Shown: positions 36,181 to 44,677, numbered from the stretch's first letter. The stretch: DNA of 64,000 bases from Neobacillus mesonae (GCF_001636315.1 NZ_KV440949.1:1590703-1654702), one strand, 5' to 3'. Notes: generated from the sequence alone by a model not told the origin. Numbers and translations: made by a program.

Positions 36181-36425
36181 GTTGGTCGTCTTAGTGACCG
36201 CTATGGGACTCTCTTTTCGTTTGGCGGCACCCCGATTTGTCCCATAGAGCCTCGCTATGGGACTCTCTCGGCTTTACGGCACCCCGATTTGTCCCATAGA
36301 GCCTCGCTATGAGACTCTTTCGGCTTCCCGGCACCCCGATCTGTCCCATAGAACCTCGCTATGGGACTCTCTCGGCTTCGAGGCGCCCGGGTTTTTCTCA
36401 TAGAACCCACCTATGGGATATTTTT
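36181..36425. repeat. 52-bp-period tandem hairpin array (locus B)
   Basis: Five CTATGG landmarks occur at 36201, 36255, 36307, 36359 and 36411 (spacings 54, 52, 52, 52). Each unit has TCTCTCGGCTT, GGCACCCCGAT and a hairpin TGTCCCATAG / CTATGGGA. It lies between zupT and plsY and ends 40 bp before the plsY start. The same hairpin type and period occur at the right end of the array at 19579-19946. Confidence 0.85.
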
Positions 36426-36465
36426 ACATAAAAGTCTGTATTTTCGTCCCATGGAAGAGGCCTTG

Positions 36466-37074
36466 ATGCTATATTTAAATAAACATAGATTGGCAAAGGG
36501 GGTGGTCCTTATAGTTTGGTTGTATTTTGTCTGCTCCTATTTAATTGGCAGCATCATGTTCGGATACATTGTTACGAAAGCCTTTTATCAGCAGGATCTG
36601 CGGAAGCTTGGTAGCGGGAACGTTGGAGCCCGTAACGCGGGACGCCTTCACGGGAAAAAGGTCTTTGTCATGACCTTTCTTGGCGATGCCTTAAAAGGAA
36701 CAGTTGTCGTTGCGGCAGCCCGCTGGGTTCATTTTTCAGATTCCTTCCAGCTTATTGGATTGATGCTTGCTTTAATTGGCCACTTAAAACCTATTACATT
36801 AAAATTCAAGGGCGGCAAAGGGATTTCCACCTTTATCGGCGGGATGATCACATTTCAGCCGCTGCTTTCTCTTGTTATTATGGCAGTCTTTATCATTTTA
36901 TATCCTTTAACCAAAAGCTTTACTTTAGCTGGCCTGGGGGCTTTTCTCTTTATTCCCGTATTCCTATTAATCAGGCAATATGATTGGCTTACTTGTATTC
37001 TAGCGGCTGGCATCCTGATACTGATCCTCCTCGCACACTCTGAGAATATTAAAGAAAAAATAAGGCACAACTAA
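36466..37074 (+). CDS. plsY: Glycerol-3-phosphate acyltransferase PlsY family
   Basis: Transfers acyl from acyl-phosphate to glycerol-3-phosphate in the first step of phosphatidate synthesis at the membrane. ATG at 36466 has GGAAGAGG five bases upstream; earlier in-frame ATGs fall in the repeat array. The ~202-residue product has five to six helices with the three PlsY motifs: LGSGNVGARNAGR (glycerol-P loop), FLGDALKGTVVV and GHLKPITLKFKGGKGIST. The N-terminal extension before the first motif is longer than usual and the first motif has Arg-Asn where canonical PlsY has Thr-Asn, so it may be a divergent paralogue (Bacillus often has an additional PlsY elsewhere). Confidence 0.85.
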   Translation: MLYLNKHRLAKGVVLIVWLYFVCSYLIGSIMFGYIVTKAFYQQDLRKLGSGNVGARNAGRLHGKKVFVMTFLGDALKGTVVVAAARWVHFSDSFQLIGLMLALIGHLKPITLKFKGGKGISTFIGGMITFQPLLSLVIMAVFIILYPLTKSFTLAGLGAFLFIPVFLLIRQYDWLTCILAAGILILILLAHSENIKEKIRHN

Positions 37075-37117
37075 CCAGAAGGAGCATCCTCCAAGGGTCT
37101 GCCTTAAAAAACCAAAA

Positions 37118-37172
37118 TGTCCACCCCACGTGGACAAATCAGCGAATTTGTCCACGGATGGTGCCTGACACC
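37118..37172. repeat. Composite element C3 overlapping the comM 3' end
   Basis: TGTCCACCCCACGTGGACAA, then an extra 11 bp, TTTGTCCACGGAT and a GGTGCCTGACACC module. Its right part encodes the last 11 codons and stop of comM. Confidence 0.85.
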
Positions 37173-38689
37173 GTAGATGACACCGGAGACACCGCCAATG
37201 AATTTAATTTAATCGCTTGCCAAAGGCTTGCGTCGGTGATTGCGTTTTCTCCTCGTAAATCGTTGATGGTGCGGGCGAGGCGGATGATTTTGATTTGGGT
37301 GCGGCTGCTCCAGCCTTTTTTGTAGAGATGCTGTTGGAGTGCATTTTGTTGCCCCTGGGTTAACGGAGTAGTTTTCATCAGCTCATTATATGGCACCCGG
37401 CCGTTACAAATTTCTCTGCCGTATCGGTCATATTGTCTCTTTCTCGCCTCTTCCACCCTCTGCCGGACTACACAGGACGACTCGTTCTCCACTCCATCTT
37501 CGCCCGCAGTCCTCAAATCAACCGACTTCAGGGATAGATGAATATCAAAGCGATCCCTTAAAGGGCCAGAAAGCTTATTTTGATAAGCAAGGATCTGTTT
37601 TTTGGAACATGTACAATAATGGGCATTGTCCCCTGCATACCCGCAGGGACAAGGGTTCATTGCCGCGACCATGATAAACGAAGCTGGATATGTAATGGTA
37701 GCGTGGGTACGGCTGATGGTAATCAAACCAGTTTCCAAAGGCTGCCGCAGCATATCCAACGTTTTTTTTGAAAATTCGCCGACTTCGTCCAAAAATAAAA
37801 CACCGCGATGGGCTAAAGATATTTCCCCCGGCTTTGGATACTGACCGCCTCCAATAATAGATATCCCTGAGGCGGAATGATGCGGATTCCGAAATGGCGG
37901 GAAATATGTTTCAGGCTGAGATACATGAGCCAATTGATATAAACTCATAACCTCCAGCCGGAATTCCTTCGATAGCCCCGGCAAAATGGACGGGAAACTC
38001 CAGGCCAACAAGCTTTTGCCACACCCCGGCGGTCCGGTCATCAGGACATGATGTTCACCGGCCCCCGCCACTTCCAAAGCATATTTGGCACGAGAATGGC
38101 CGATGATTTGCTGGAAATCAGGATACTCTGTGCATCGAACCTCTTCCTGTTTCTTTTTAAAAAATGAAGGTGGTGACCACTGCCCTGATAAATGCCCGAT
38201 AACGTCTTGAAGCGACTCGACATAAATTAACTCCAGACCTAAAACATCAAGTGACGGCAATTTTTCGTCGAAAGGCAAATAGAGTTTGCGGATGCCGATT
38301 TTTTTCGCCGCTAACACTGCCGCAAGCATGCCTTGAACAGATTGAATCGCACCATCCAGCGATAAGGCCCCGATAAAACCGGTATCCTCCGGGATTATTA
38401 CTTCCAATTCGTGGAGACTCGATAAGACCCCGATCGCCATCGACAGATCAAACATCGAGCCAATCTTCTTCTGGTCGGATGGTGACAGGTTAATAATTAT
38501 TTTTTGTCCGTTCATAACGTATCCCAGTGTACCAAGTGCTGCAATAATCCGCTCTCTTGCTTCTTTCACCGCGGCGTATGGCAGCCCGACAATTTTAAAA
38601 GAATCGGCTCCAACTCGGGTGCTGACCTCAACATTTAGGCGATAACCTTCCATGCCTTTTAAGCCAATGCTTGTTACTTTTGCCCACAT
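37139..38689 (-). CDS. comM: ComM/YifB-family Mg-chelatase-like AAA+ ATPase
   Basis: About 516 residues. The N-terminal ~170 residues form the ChlI-like S5 domain (LNVEVSTRVGADSFKIVGLP). The AAA+ module follows with Walker A GPPGCGKSLLAWSF, Walker B GVLFLDEVGEF and sensor AAMNPCPCGYAG. The C-terminal lid has RDRFDIH and ends in a Mg_chelatase_C helical bundle. ComM homologues act as DNA branch-migration helicases in natural transformation; in Firmicutes the role is less tested. The native C-terminus seems replaced: after LWQAIKLNSLAVSP the last residues VSGTIRGQIR and stop are encoded by a composite repeat. The start ATG overlaps the 3' end of the RAYT gene by 16 nt. Confidence 0.92.
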   Translation of the reverse strand: MWAKVTSIGLKGMEGYRLNVEVSTRVGADSFKIVGLPYAAVKEARERIIAALGTLGYVMNGQKIIINLSPSDQKKIGSMFDLSMAIGVLSSLHELEVIIPEDTGFIGALSLDGAIQSVQGMLAAVLAAKKIGIRKLYLPFDEKLPSLDVLGLELIYVESLQDVIGHLSGQWSPPSFFKKKQEEVRCTEYPDFQQIIGHSRAKYALEVAGAGEHHVLMTGPPGCGKSLLAWSFPSILPGLSKEFRLEVMSLYQLAHVSQPETYFPPFRNPHHSASGISIIGGGQYPKPGEISLAHRGVLFLDEVGEFSKKTLDMLRQPLETGLITISRTHATITYPASFIMVAAMNPCPCGYAGDNAHYCTCSKKQILAYQNKLSGPLRDRFDIHLSLKSVDLRTAGEDGVENESSCVVRQRVEEARKRQYDRYGREICNGRVPYNELMKTTPLTQGQQNALQQHLYKKGWSSRTQIKIIRLARTINDLRGENAITDASLWQAIKLNSLAVSPVSSTVSGTIRGQIR

Positions 38690-39282
38690 GGTATTACCCC
38701 GTCTTTGACAGTGAAAAGTTTGCCATCTTTCCAGTAAAGCTTGTCCATCGGTGTGAGTTTCATAAATCGTTGGTAATGCTGGGAAGGCGGTTCAGGAAAA
38801 TAGGATAGAATGCATTTGGGGTCAACTAGCGGGATTTTTCCGCCGTAGATGAAGGCGCGGTAACTGCTCCAAGGATAATCTTCCGGTGCTTTAACCATTC
38901 CTGCCTCAACAGGATTCAAATGAATGTATTTGCTGACATCAATCTCATATTCCGGAGAATTCAGCAATTCGGCTCCATAACGCTTCTCGAAGACATGTCC
39001 GGTAAATTCATACTTTTTGTTAATATACTTGGCATAATTGGTGTTAAGCTTCTTCATGATGGTACTGAGCGGGGTTTTCATTGTCTCAATCTGGAGATGA
39101 GTGTGGTTCGTCATCAAGCAAAAACTGTGGAGTTTAAATGGGTGTTTGTACATCGTCGCTTCCAGCAGGGAAAGATACTTTTGATAATCTTCATCATCAA
39201 AAAAAAGCGAACTACGTCTAATCCCCCTGCTGGTCACATGATACTTCGCCCCTTCAAACCAAATACGACCATTCCGAGCCAT
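38674..39282 (-). CDS. REP-associated tyrosine transposase (RAYT, Y1/HUH family)
   Basis: A single-strand DNA nuclease of the TnpA-REP group, related to IS200/IS605 transposases. ATG at 39282 is used (AAAGGAG 11 nt upstream); the longer frame would start inside a palindrome. The ~202 residues show GAKYHVTSRGIRR, the HUH motif NHTHLQIE, a catalytic-Tyr candidate in NTNYAKYINKKYEFTGHVF, and the RAYT hallmark HLNPVEAGMVKAPEDYPWSS. There is no TnpB and no IS ends. A 43-bp palindrome sits 34 bp upstream (39316-39358) and a composite element lies beyond comM, consistent with RAYT-REP pairing. Its last 16 nt overlap comM. It likely mobilises or once spread the palindromic repeats of this chromosome. 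Confidence 0.88.
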   Translation of the reverse strand: MARNGRIWFEGAKYHVTSRGIRRSSLFFDDEDYQKYLSLLEATMYKHPFKLHSFCLMTNHTHLQIETMKTPLSTIMKKLNTNYAKYINKKYEFTGHVFEKRYGAELLNSPEYEIDVSKYIHLNPVEAGMVKAPEDYPWSSYRAFIYGGKIPLVDPKCILSYFPEPPSQHYQRFMKLTPMDKLYWKDGKLFTVKDGVIPCGQK

Positions 39283-39315
39283 ACTAATAACAACTCCTTT
39301 ATTTATTGTTTTATC

Positions 39316-39358
39316 GGTGTCAGGCACCATGTGAATTTTTCACATGGTGCCTGACACC
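39316..39358. repeat. Palindromic REP-like element P5, next to the RAYT gene
   Basis: Perfect two-module palindrome (centre ATGTGAATTTTTCACAT), 34 bp upstream of the transposase start codon. Confidence 0.92.
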
Positions 39359-39550
39359 CGAGGGTCTGCCTGTTATTTATTATACATAGATTTTTCAACC
39401 AAATTGGCACTTCAAAGAATTGTAACAAAAAAGACAAAACTTTTTATAGTGACATATCGGGTCAAAAAAGCAACAAGCCCTTTAGCTTGTATGGGCGTAT
39501 AAAAATTGCTAGGCGCTAATATTTATTACTATAGCTTTTAAAGAGGGGGA

Positions 39551-39829
39551 GTGTCTCTGAGAGGTATTAGAATAATACAAAGAATTGTTGGTGTTCTGTT
39601 TCTGGCCGGAGGTGTTTATCTTATTTTCGTTACCCAAGAGTTCTTCGGTACCATTTTAATTATATTAGCATTTTTAATTTTTCCGACTATTGAAAAGAAA
39701 AATAATTCTGATAATCCCGAACACGCATATCAACAAGAACGTTACAATGAATTTGCTAATGATAACGATCATTCCTTTGGAGGCGGAGGCTCAGATGGCG
39801 GTACTGATTCAGACGGTAGCGGTGACTAA
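39551..39829 (+). CDS. Small membrane protein with Gly/Asp/Ser-rich tail
   Basis: A 92-residue product of unknown function. Two hydrophobic stretches (residues ~10-27 and ~31-48) are followed by an acidic tail ending in a Gly-rich, Asp/Ser-rich stretch (SFGGGGSDGGTDSDGSGD). The start is uncertain: the GTG at 39551 lies only about 2 nt after AGGGGG, and no better-placed start codon exists in frame. Such Gly-rich tails are common in small Bacillaceae membrane proteins of unknown role. A long terminator follows, which supports expression. Confidence 0.6.
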   Translation: MSLRGIRIIQRIVGVLFLAGGVYLIFVTQEFFGTILIILAFLIFPTIEKKNNSDNPEHAYQQERYNEFANDNDHSFGGGGSDGGTDSDGSGD

Positions 39830-39872
39830 GCGACGACCTGTAAAATTTCCGAAAGGATTTTTTGCAAAATGC

Positions 39873-39917
39873 AAAGCCCTTGCCTGCTTGAAAAAACAAG
39901 TAGACAAGGGCTTTTTC
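39873..39917. terminator. Terminator after the small membrane protein
   Basis: AAAGCCCTTG... (39873-39890) pairs with CAAG...CAAGGGCTTT (39897-39914) with two mismatches and a 6-nt A-loop, followed by TTTTC. It may also serve the convergent ferritin-like gene. Confidence 0.75.
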
Positions 39918-39927
39918 GGTTTAGCTG

Positions 39928-40368
39928 TTATTTTGCTTTAGTGAAAAAATACAGAAACCAGACTGCATGATTTTGTTCATCTATCGCTACTCTTCGGAAA
40001 GTTCCTTTAATTAACTGATCAGTTGCTGCGTCGGCAATTTCCATATAAAAGTCGACCGTTTTTTGTTCATCCTGCAGGGCAAATTCTAAGCCAGACAAAT
40101 AACGCCCAGGGCACTCCTCTACTATTTTCGGCTGTGGAACCTTGCCCGTCAGCTCACGGTATATTTGGACAAACTGTTGATAATGCCTGATTTCGTCTTG
40201 ACGAATTTCAAGGATTCTTTCCCGTTCCTTCTGATTTGGAGCTAAATTAGCCAGCTTGGCATAGCAATCAATAGCACTATACTCACCATTAATAGCTTTT
40301 TCAATATCATTGATAAATTTATTGGATTGCCTGTATATAGCATCATGGTAATTGGTAAAAGGATACAT
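39928..40368 (-). CDS. Ferritin-like domain protein (YhjR-type)
   Basis: About 146 residues forming a four-helix ferritin-like bundle. Candidate di-iron ligands are spread as in rubrerythrin-like proteins: E in INGEYSAIDCY, the E..H pair in RQDEIRHYQQF, E in GLEFALQDEQKT and E..H in AIDEQNHAVWF. ATG at 40368 has AGGGGGG seven bases upstream; earlier in-frame starts lack one. B. subtilis YhjR has the same size and plan. The likely role is peroxide or iron handling in the cytosol, or a spore-related function, but substrate is unproven. Confidence 0.75.
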   Translation of the reverse strand: MYPFTNYHDAIYRQSNKFINDIEKAINGEYSAIDCYAKLANLAPNQKERERILEIRQDEIRHYQQFVQIYRELTGKVPQPKIVEECPGRYLSGLEFALQDEQKTVDFYMEIADAATDQLIKGTFRRVAIDEQNHAVWFLYFFTKAK

Positions 40369-40535
40369 AAGGCAGCCCCCCCTGTTTTTCTCATTAATAT
40401 CATACGTTAGGCGTGCTTCAGGGTGCTGAAATTTTAAAAATAACCTTTGCTTCATTACATTAAAGAAAATATTTTAAAATCCTTTCAAGAATAGCGAAAT
40501 TTCCCGGGAAACACTCAATCTTCGACATACTTTGC

Positions 40536-40592
40536 ACAAAAAGAAGCAACTCTCCCCCTACAGTAACATCCAGGGACTGCTGCTTCATCTCG
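40536..40592 (-). terminator. Terminator of the GDSL hydrolase gene
   Basis: On the minus strand GAAGCAGCAGTCCC pairs imperfectly with GGGGGAGAGTTGCTTC, followed by TTTTTG. Confidence 0.65.
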
Positions 40593-40607
40593 TAAAACTG
40601 GTTTAAT

Positions 40608-41345
40608 TTATTTTAAATTGCTCTTGCTTTTATCAATCACTTTCCAAAATTCCTTTGCAACAATCTGGTAACCTTCTAGACTTAAATGGATGTTAGCAGG
40701 GTTAGGCAGGTACGTCTTGTAATCTTTTGCGATGATATCATAGGTAGGGATAAAGGTATCTCCGTTTGTAGTCGCAGCCATTTTGATTTGATTATTCAAT
40801 ATATCTAACAACGGCAGCAGTACAGCTTGATGGTCCACCGGTAAATATGGGAAGGTATTGTAATACCCCATTACATATACCTTAGCCTTTGGATTTAAGT
40901 CATTGATGGTTGATAAAATGGTATTAAGATTTTTCGTAACACCAGCAATCGCGGCTGGCACAGTTGTTTCGCCTGTTGGGTCCACCTTTAATGCAGCTAG
41001 AATATCATTACCACCAATATCAATAGTGATAAATTCTGCTTCTTTAATTCCTGATCTCACCTTCTCGTTATAAAGAACATCCCCTACTAATTGTCCCGAA
41101 ATATACCCTGGAACAGCAAAATTGTCATATCCCACCGTATACTGCGATTGTTCAAAGCGCTTTGTGAGATAATCTGGATACCCAAGACCCATTTGGTTAT
41201 TAGGCGTAACCCCAGCTGCAAGGGAATCCCCCAGCGCAACATAATCAATAACTTTTTTTACAGGACCCTTGGCCAAAGCAGCTACCGGAAGTGAAACAAG
41301 CAACACACCCGTCAATACCAAACTCTTAATCTTTTTGCCAACCAT
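40608..41345 (-). CDS. Secreted SGNH/GDSL-type lipase/esterase
   Basis: An exported ester hydrolase of ~245 residues. The signal peptide (VALLP-like core SLVLTGVLLVSLPVAALAKG) leads to block I YVALGDSLAAG with the catalytic Ser, block III IDIGGNDILAA, and block V NPANIHLSLEGY with the catalytic His. The GYP and VPGYISGQL segments are typical of the YpmR/lysophospholipase L1-like group. Start choice is open: AGGAGGG is followed by in-frame GTG (41354), TTG (41348) and ATG (41345); ATG is used here. Natural substrate unknown; wall or membrane acyl groups are possible. Confidence 0.88.
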   Translation of the reverse strand: MVGKKIKSLVLTGVLLVSLPVAALAKGPVKKVIDYVALGDSLAAGVTPNNQMGLGYPDYLTKRFEQSQYTVGYDNFAVPGYISGQLVGDVLYNEKVRSGIKEAEFITIDIGGNDILAALKVDPTGETTVPAAIAGVTKNLNTILSTINDLNPKAKVYVMGYYNTFPYLPVDHQAVLLPLLDILNNQIKMAATTNGDTFIPTYDIIAKDYKTYLPNPANIHLSLEGYQIVAKEFWKVIDKSKSNLK

Positions 41346-41454
41346 CAAAAACACTCCCTCCTAAAACGTTATAATGAACAATTTAATCATAACAAAGCAT
41401 ATTACCGTTCGCAATTAGGAACAAAATGTTTTACAATGTACTTTTTCACTCAAC

Positions 41455-41499
41455 TGTCCACCACAGGCGTACAAATGTCCACGAGTGGTGTCAGGCACC
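41455..41499. repeat. Composite element C4
   Basis: TGTCCACCACAGGCGTACAA, ATGTCCACGAGT and a GGTGTCAGGCACC module, in the divergent region upstream of the acetolactate-synthase-like gene. Confidence 0.85.
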
Positions 41500-41661
41500 A
41501 AAAAGGCACTCAAAAAAGGACACCAAAAAAGAGCGCCAAGAAAAGTCATCAAAAGGACCGCCTTAAAAAGCTTCCTAAACCATGATTTATCTCACATACA
41601 GTTGTTGTTAAATAATTTAAAATATTCGTTAAAACTTTAGAAATCAGGTGGAGGAATGTTA

Positions 41662-43365
41662 GTGGTAGAAGAGTTTTCGAGAATCGGATTGGTATTTGAA
41701 TCATTAAGCTTGCTTGGGGTGGAGTGTGTCTTTGGTTGTGATGATGAACGGCTATTGCCGCTGCCAATGGCCACAGAATGTGCAGCACTACGGTATTATC
41801 AACTAAAGCATGAGCAGGCGGCTGTTCATGCAGCGGACGGATATGCTCGTGCGACGGGAAAACCCGGTGTGGTTCTTGTTACCACCGCCGCGGGGGTCAC
41901 AAACGCAATTACCGGAATGGCCACAGCGTACAGTGATTCTGTTCCAGTGGTAATGATCGCAGGTCCGCTGCTCCCTTCTAACCCGCTGCCGAAAGAAGCT
42001 ATAAAGGAGCTGGATATAAGTGGTGTCACAATGCCAATTACAAAATATGCATGTAAAATTAATGCGCCGAACCAGTCTGATTTTTCCAAAACACTGCAAA
42101 CGGCCTTATCGATTGCTGGCGAAGGAAGACCTGGTCCGGTTTTAGTAGAAGTAACCGAAGAGCCCGAAGGAGTTAAACAAGCGTCATCAGAGAAACTGAT
42201 TAATAACAGCAACAGCCGCCATACCAGAACAATCGCAGCTAGACCCCTTATTGAAAAATCACTTGAACCAGCAAAAAAATTAATTGAAACTGCCAGAAAA
42301 CCAGTATTGTTTATCGGCGGCGGGGTGATTGCCGCCAATGCCGCAGCCGTTTTACGGGAAATAGCCGAAAAAGCACACATTCCAGTTGTCAGTTCCCTTT
42401 TAGGCATCGGCGCGATGGATGCGGGAAATCCGCTTTTCCTGGGGATGCTAGGAATGCATGGAACGTTTGCGGCAAATAAAGCGGTCCACCATTGCGATCT
42501 TTTAATTAGTATTGGAGTCCGGTTCAGCGACCGTGTGACCGGGAAAATCAGCGGCTTTTCGCCTAAGTCAAAAAAAATCCATGTGGATATCGACCCGGCA
42601 GAAATTAATAAAGTAATTCCCGTCGATCTGCCGATAGTCTGCGATGCGAAGGAGTTCCTAGATACGATTAAAGGAGTGCTGGATTATCATAAAATTAGAG
42701 ACAACTCAGAGGCATGGACAAATGAGGCGTTGGAGTGGAAACGGACTGTCCCAAGGTTTGAAAAATACAACAGCATTTTGAGCCCGCAGTCGGTTATCCA
42801 ACTGCTGAACGAGTATACCGACAAAGATACAATTGTCGTAACCGATGTCGGCCAGCATCAAATTTGGACTGCACATCATTACAATTTTTCGAGGCCGCGG
42901 ACACTCATTACCTCAGGCGGTTTAGGGACCATGGGGTATGGGCTCCCTGCAGCAATTGGAGCTGCGGGTGCGTATCCAGGGAAATCTGTTATTTGTGTAT
43001 CGGGTGATGGCAGCTTCCAAATGAACCTGCAAGAATTAATGACCGCCGTCAAATACCAGCTGCCAATTAAAATTGCTATTTTGAATAATGGTTACTTAGG
43101 AATGGTACGTCAGTGGCAGGAGTTGTTTTACCAGGGGAGATATTCCGAGGTGAAAGTGTGTTCGCCAAACTTTGCCCAGCTGGCAGACGCTTACGGAGCG
43201 ATGGGACTATCAGCGCACACCGATGAAGAAGCACAACATGTAATGAATAAGGCATTCAACTTCACCGGCCCAGTGGTATTGGAATTCGATGTCGTCGAAG
43301 AAGAAAACGTCTATCCAATGGTACCGCCAAACCACAACAACCATCAAACCATCCTTTCAAGATAA
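41662..43365 (+). CDS. Acetolactate synthase large-subunit-like TPP enzyme
   Basis: A ~567-residue ThDP-dependent enzyme with the three usual domains. The catalytic Glu lies in KHEQAAVHAADGYARATG, GPGPVLVEV-like and NPLFLGMLGMHG regions mark the middle domain, and the ThDP motif GDGSFQMNLQEL...NNGYLGM is complete. GTG at 41662 is preferred over ATG at 41656 because the ribosome binding site GGTGGAGG ends one base before the ATG but 7 nt before the GTG. The protein resembles IlvB/AlsS but the N-terminus (DDERLLPLPMATEC in place of the canonical GGAILPLYDA-type segment) is atypical. No ilvH/ilvN or alsD neighbour exists, so it may have another 2-oxoacid substrate. Confidence 0.8.
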   Translation: MVEEFSRIGLVFESLSLLGVECVFGCDDERLLPLPMATECAALRYYQLKHEQAAVHAADGYARATGKPGVVLVTTAAGVTNAITGMATAYSDSVPVVMIAGPLLPSNPLPKEAIKELDISGVTMPITKYACKINAPNQSDFSKTLQTALSIAGEGRPGPVLVEVTEEPEGVKQASSEKLINNSNSRHTRTIAARPLIEKSLEPAKKLIETARKPVLFIGGGVIAANAAAVLREIAEKAHIPVVSSLLGIGAMDAGNPLFLGMLGMHGTFAANKAVHHCDLLISIGVRFSDRVTGKISGFSPKSKKIHVDIDPAEINKVIPVDLPIVCDAKEFLDTIKGVLDYHKIRDNSEAWTNEALEWKRTVPRFEKYNSILSPQSVIQLLNEYTDKDTIVVTDVGQHQIWTAHHYNFSRPRTLITSGGLGTMGYGLPAAIGAAGAYPGKSVICVSGDGSFQMNLQELMTAVKYQLPIKIAILNNGYLGMVRQWQELFYQGRYSEVKVCSPNFAQLADAYGAMGLSAHTDEEAQHVMNKAFNFTGPVVLEFDVVEEENVYPMVPPNHNNHQTILSR

Positions 43366-43373
43366 TGGAAAAC

Positions 43374-43416
43374 GGTGTCAGGCACCATGTGAAAAATTCA
43401 CATGGTCCCTGACACC
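43374..43416. repeat. Palindromic REP-like element P6
   Basis: Two-module palindrome with one arm mismatch (GGTCCCTGACACC), 8 bp after the stop of the acetolactate-synthase-like gene and facing a convergent relic. Confidence 0.9.
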
Positions 43417-43448
43417 GCTCCTAAACTTCGCGATTACTACATTTCATT

Positions 43449-43672
43449 TTATCGCAACACGGCTTTGCTGAGCCACTGTTTCCCTTCAACTAAACGGGTG
43501 ACCAATAGGGCGCAGACGGTGTTGCCGGTGGAGTTTAAGAGTGTGGCTGGTGCGTCAATGATGGTGGGTGCTGATGACAGCGATGATGGGCAGGGTTTCC
43601 GGTGGGAAGCCGTAGACACTGATGATCAGCATCTCGCCCATCTGTACATCAAGAAGCTAACAAAAACTTCAG
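43449..43672 (-). pseudogene. Remnant of a dicarboxylate/amino-acid:cation symporter
   Basis: On the minus strand two overlapping frames together spell the C-terminus of a GltP/DctP-type symporter. One frame reads GEMLIISVYGFPPETLPIIA then a stop; a +1 shift continues APTIIDAPATLLNSTGNTVC, ALLVTRLVEGKQWL and a stop at 43449. The family's late helix carries a D-x-x-x-T/N-x-x-G-x-x pattern as seen here. The N-terminal ~350 residues are missing and at least one frameshift is present, so it is dead. It lies directly downstream of yitT. The overlapping plus-strand frame is not considered a gene. Confidence 0.55.
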
Positions 43673-43680
43673 CCGTTTTT

Positions 43681-44523
43681 TCAAGAAGAGCCCTTTGCCT
43701 TGTACCCCTTGCCCATCATCTCATGGACATTATGGACGGTAACATAGGCAAACTCGTCAATTTCTCGAATAATATGTTTCAACTGGACGATTTCCTGCTT
43801 GTTAATCACGAGGTACAATACCTGTTTGTCCTGACCAGTGTAACCGCCGTGTCCGTCTAATACAGTAAGGCCGCGTGACATTTTTTTCGTAATCGCGTTC
43901 AAGACCCGTTCTGGCTCATTGGAAATGATTAACACCGCAACACGTTCATCCAAGCCCTCAACAATAAAATCAATCGCCTTCGCACCGATATACACCACTA
44001 GAAGCGTGTACATAGCTTTTTCCAGCCCGATAATAAAGACTGAAGCGACAACGACGGCAACATCCAGAAGCAGCATAGCTTTAGCAATGCTCCAGCCAAA
44101 ATATTGATTCGCCAGCTGTGCTAAAATCGTTGTCCCGCCCGATGTTCCGCCTGAGCGAAAAATCAGCCCCAGCCCTACTCCGACTAAAAAGCCGGCAAAC
44201 ACAGAAGCAAGGAGGGTGTCACCGGTTAATTGTTTCCCCACGTCCTCTGTTAAAAACATAAACAATGAGCAGGCCGCAATCGAAATCAGGGTGTACACAA
44301 ACGCTCTTTTTTCGAAAAATTTATAGCCTACCACAATGAGCACCGCGTTTAAGACAAAGTTTACTACCCCTGGGGACCAGTCAAACAAATAGTGCGCAAC
44401 GATGGTAATCCCTAAGATGCCGCCCTCTGACAGCATGTTTGGAATGGTAAAATAATTCACACCAAGGGCAAACACGAAAGCCCCCACAAAAATTAATAAT
44501 AAATCCTTCAATATTCTTTTCAT
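43681..44523 (-). CDS. YitT-family membrane protein (DUF161/DUF2179)
   Basis: A 280-residue protein with five to six N-terminal membrane helices (from LLLIFVGAFVFALGVNYF to ALGLIFRSGGTSGGTTIL) and a C-terminal cytosolic DUF2179 domain (from about residue 220: RGLTVLDGHGGYTGQDKQVL). The conserved GGILGITIVA and GGTSGGTTIL segments are family hallmarks. Biochemical function is not established; these proteins are widespread in Firmicutes and resemble membrane transport or sensing proteins. The ATG has an AGGATGG-like site upstream. A symporter remnant follows its stop. Confidence 0.88.
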   Translation of the reverse strand: MKRILKDLLLIFVGAFVFALGVNYFTIPNMLSEGGILGITIVAHYLFDWSPGVVNFVLNAVLIVVGYKFFEKRAFVYTLISIAACSLFMFLTEDVGKQLTGDTLLASVFAGFLVGVGLGLIFRSGGTSGGTTILAQLANQYFGWSIAKAMLLLDVAVVVASVFIIGLEKAMYTLLVVYIGAKAIDFIVEGLDERVAVLIISNEPERVLNAITKKMSRGLTVLDGHGGYTGQDKQVLYLVINKQEIVQLKHIIREIDEFAYVTVHNVHEMMGKGYKAKGSS

Positions 44524-44664
44524 AATAAGCCATCCTGTGTATCATTTATTCTATTTTCATGATACAACAAGGGAACAATTCGGGGAATAACAAAAGTTTC
44601 ATTATGATCCATCTTCTTGTTTTCGGAAAATTCAAACCCCTATATGTAAAAAAAAACGGCAAAT

Positions 44665-44677
44665 GGTGTCAGGCACC
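44665..44677. repeat. Solo GGTGTCAGGCACC module at the gbsR 3' end
   Basis: One module only. On the minus strand it reads GGTGCCTGACACC and encodes the last two residues (Gly-Ala) and stop (TGA) of the GbsR-like gene. Confidence 0.85.

Noticed and set aside
36181..36425. Protein-coding frames through the 52-bp repeats
   Set aside because: Frames across both arrays are repeat-derived, lack ribosome binding sites and have no conserved-looking product.
38674..39282. Complete IS200/IS605 insertion sequence
   Set aside because: No TnpB and no recognisable left and right IS ends; the HLNPVEAG and DYPWSSY motifs fit the RAYT clade.
43402..43860. Plus-strand ORF of 152 codons
   Set aside because: It overlaps the antisense of yitT and of the symporter remnant and lacks a ribosome binding site.
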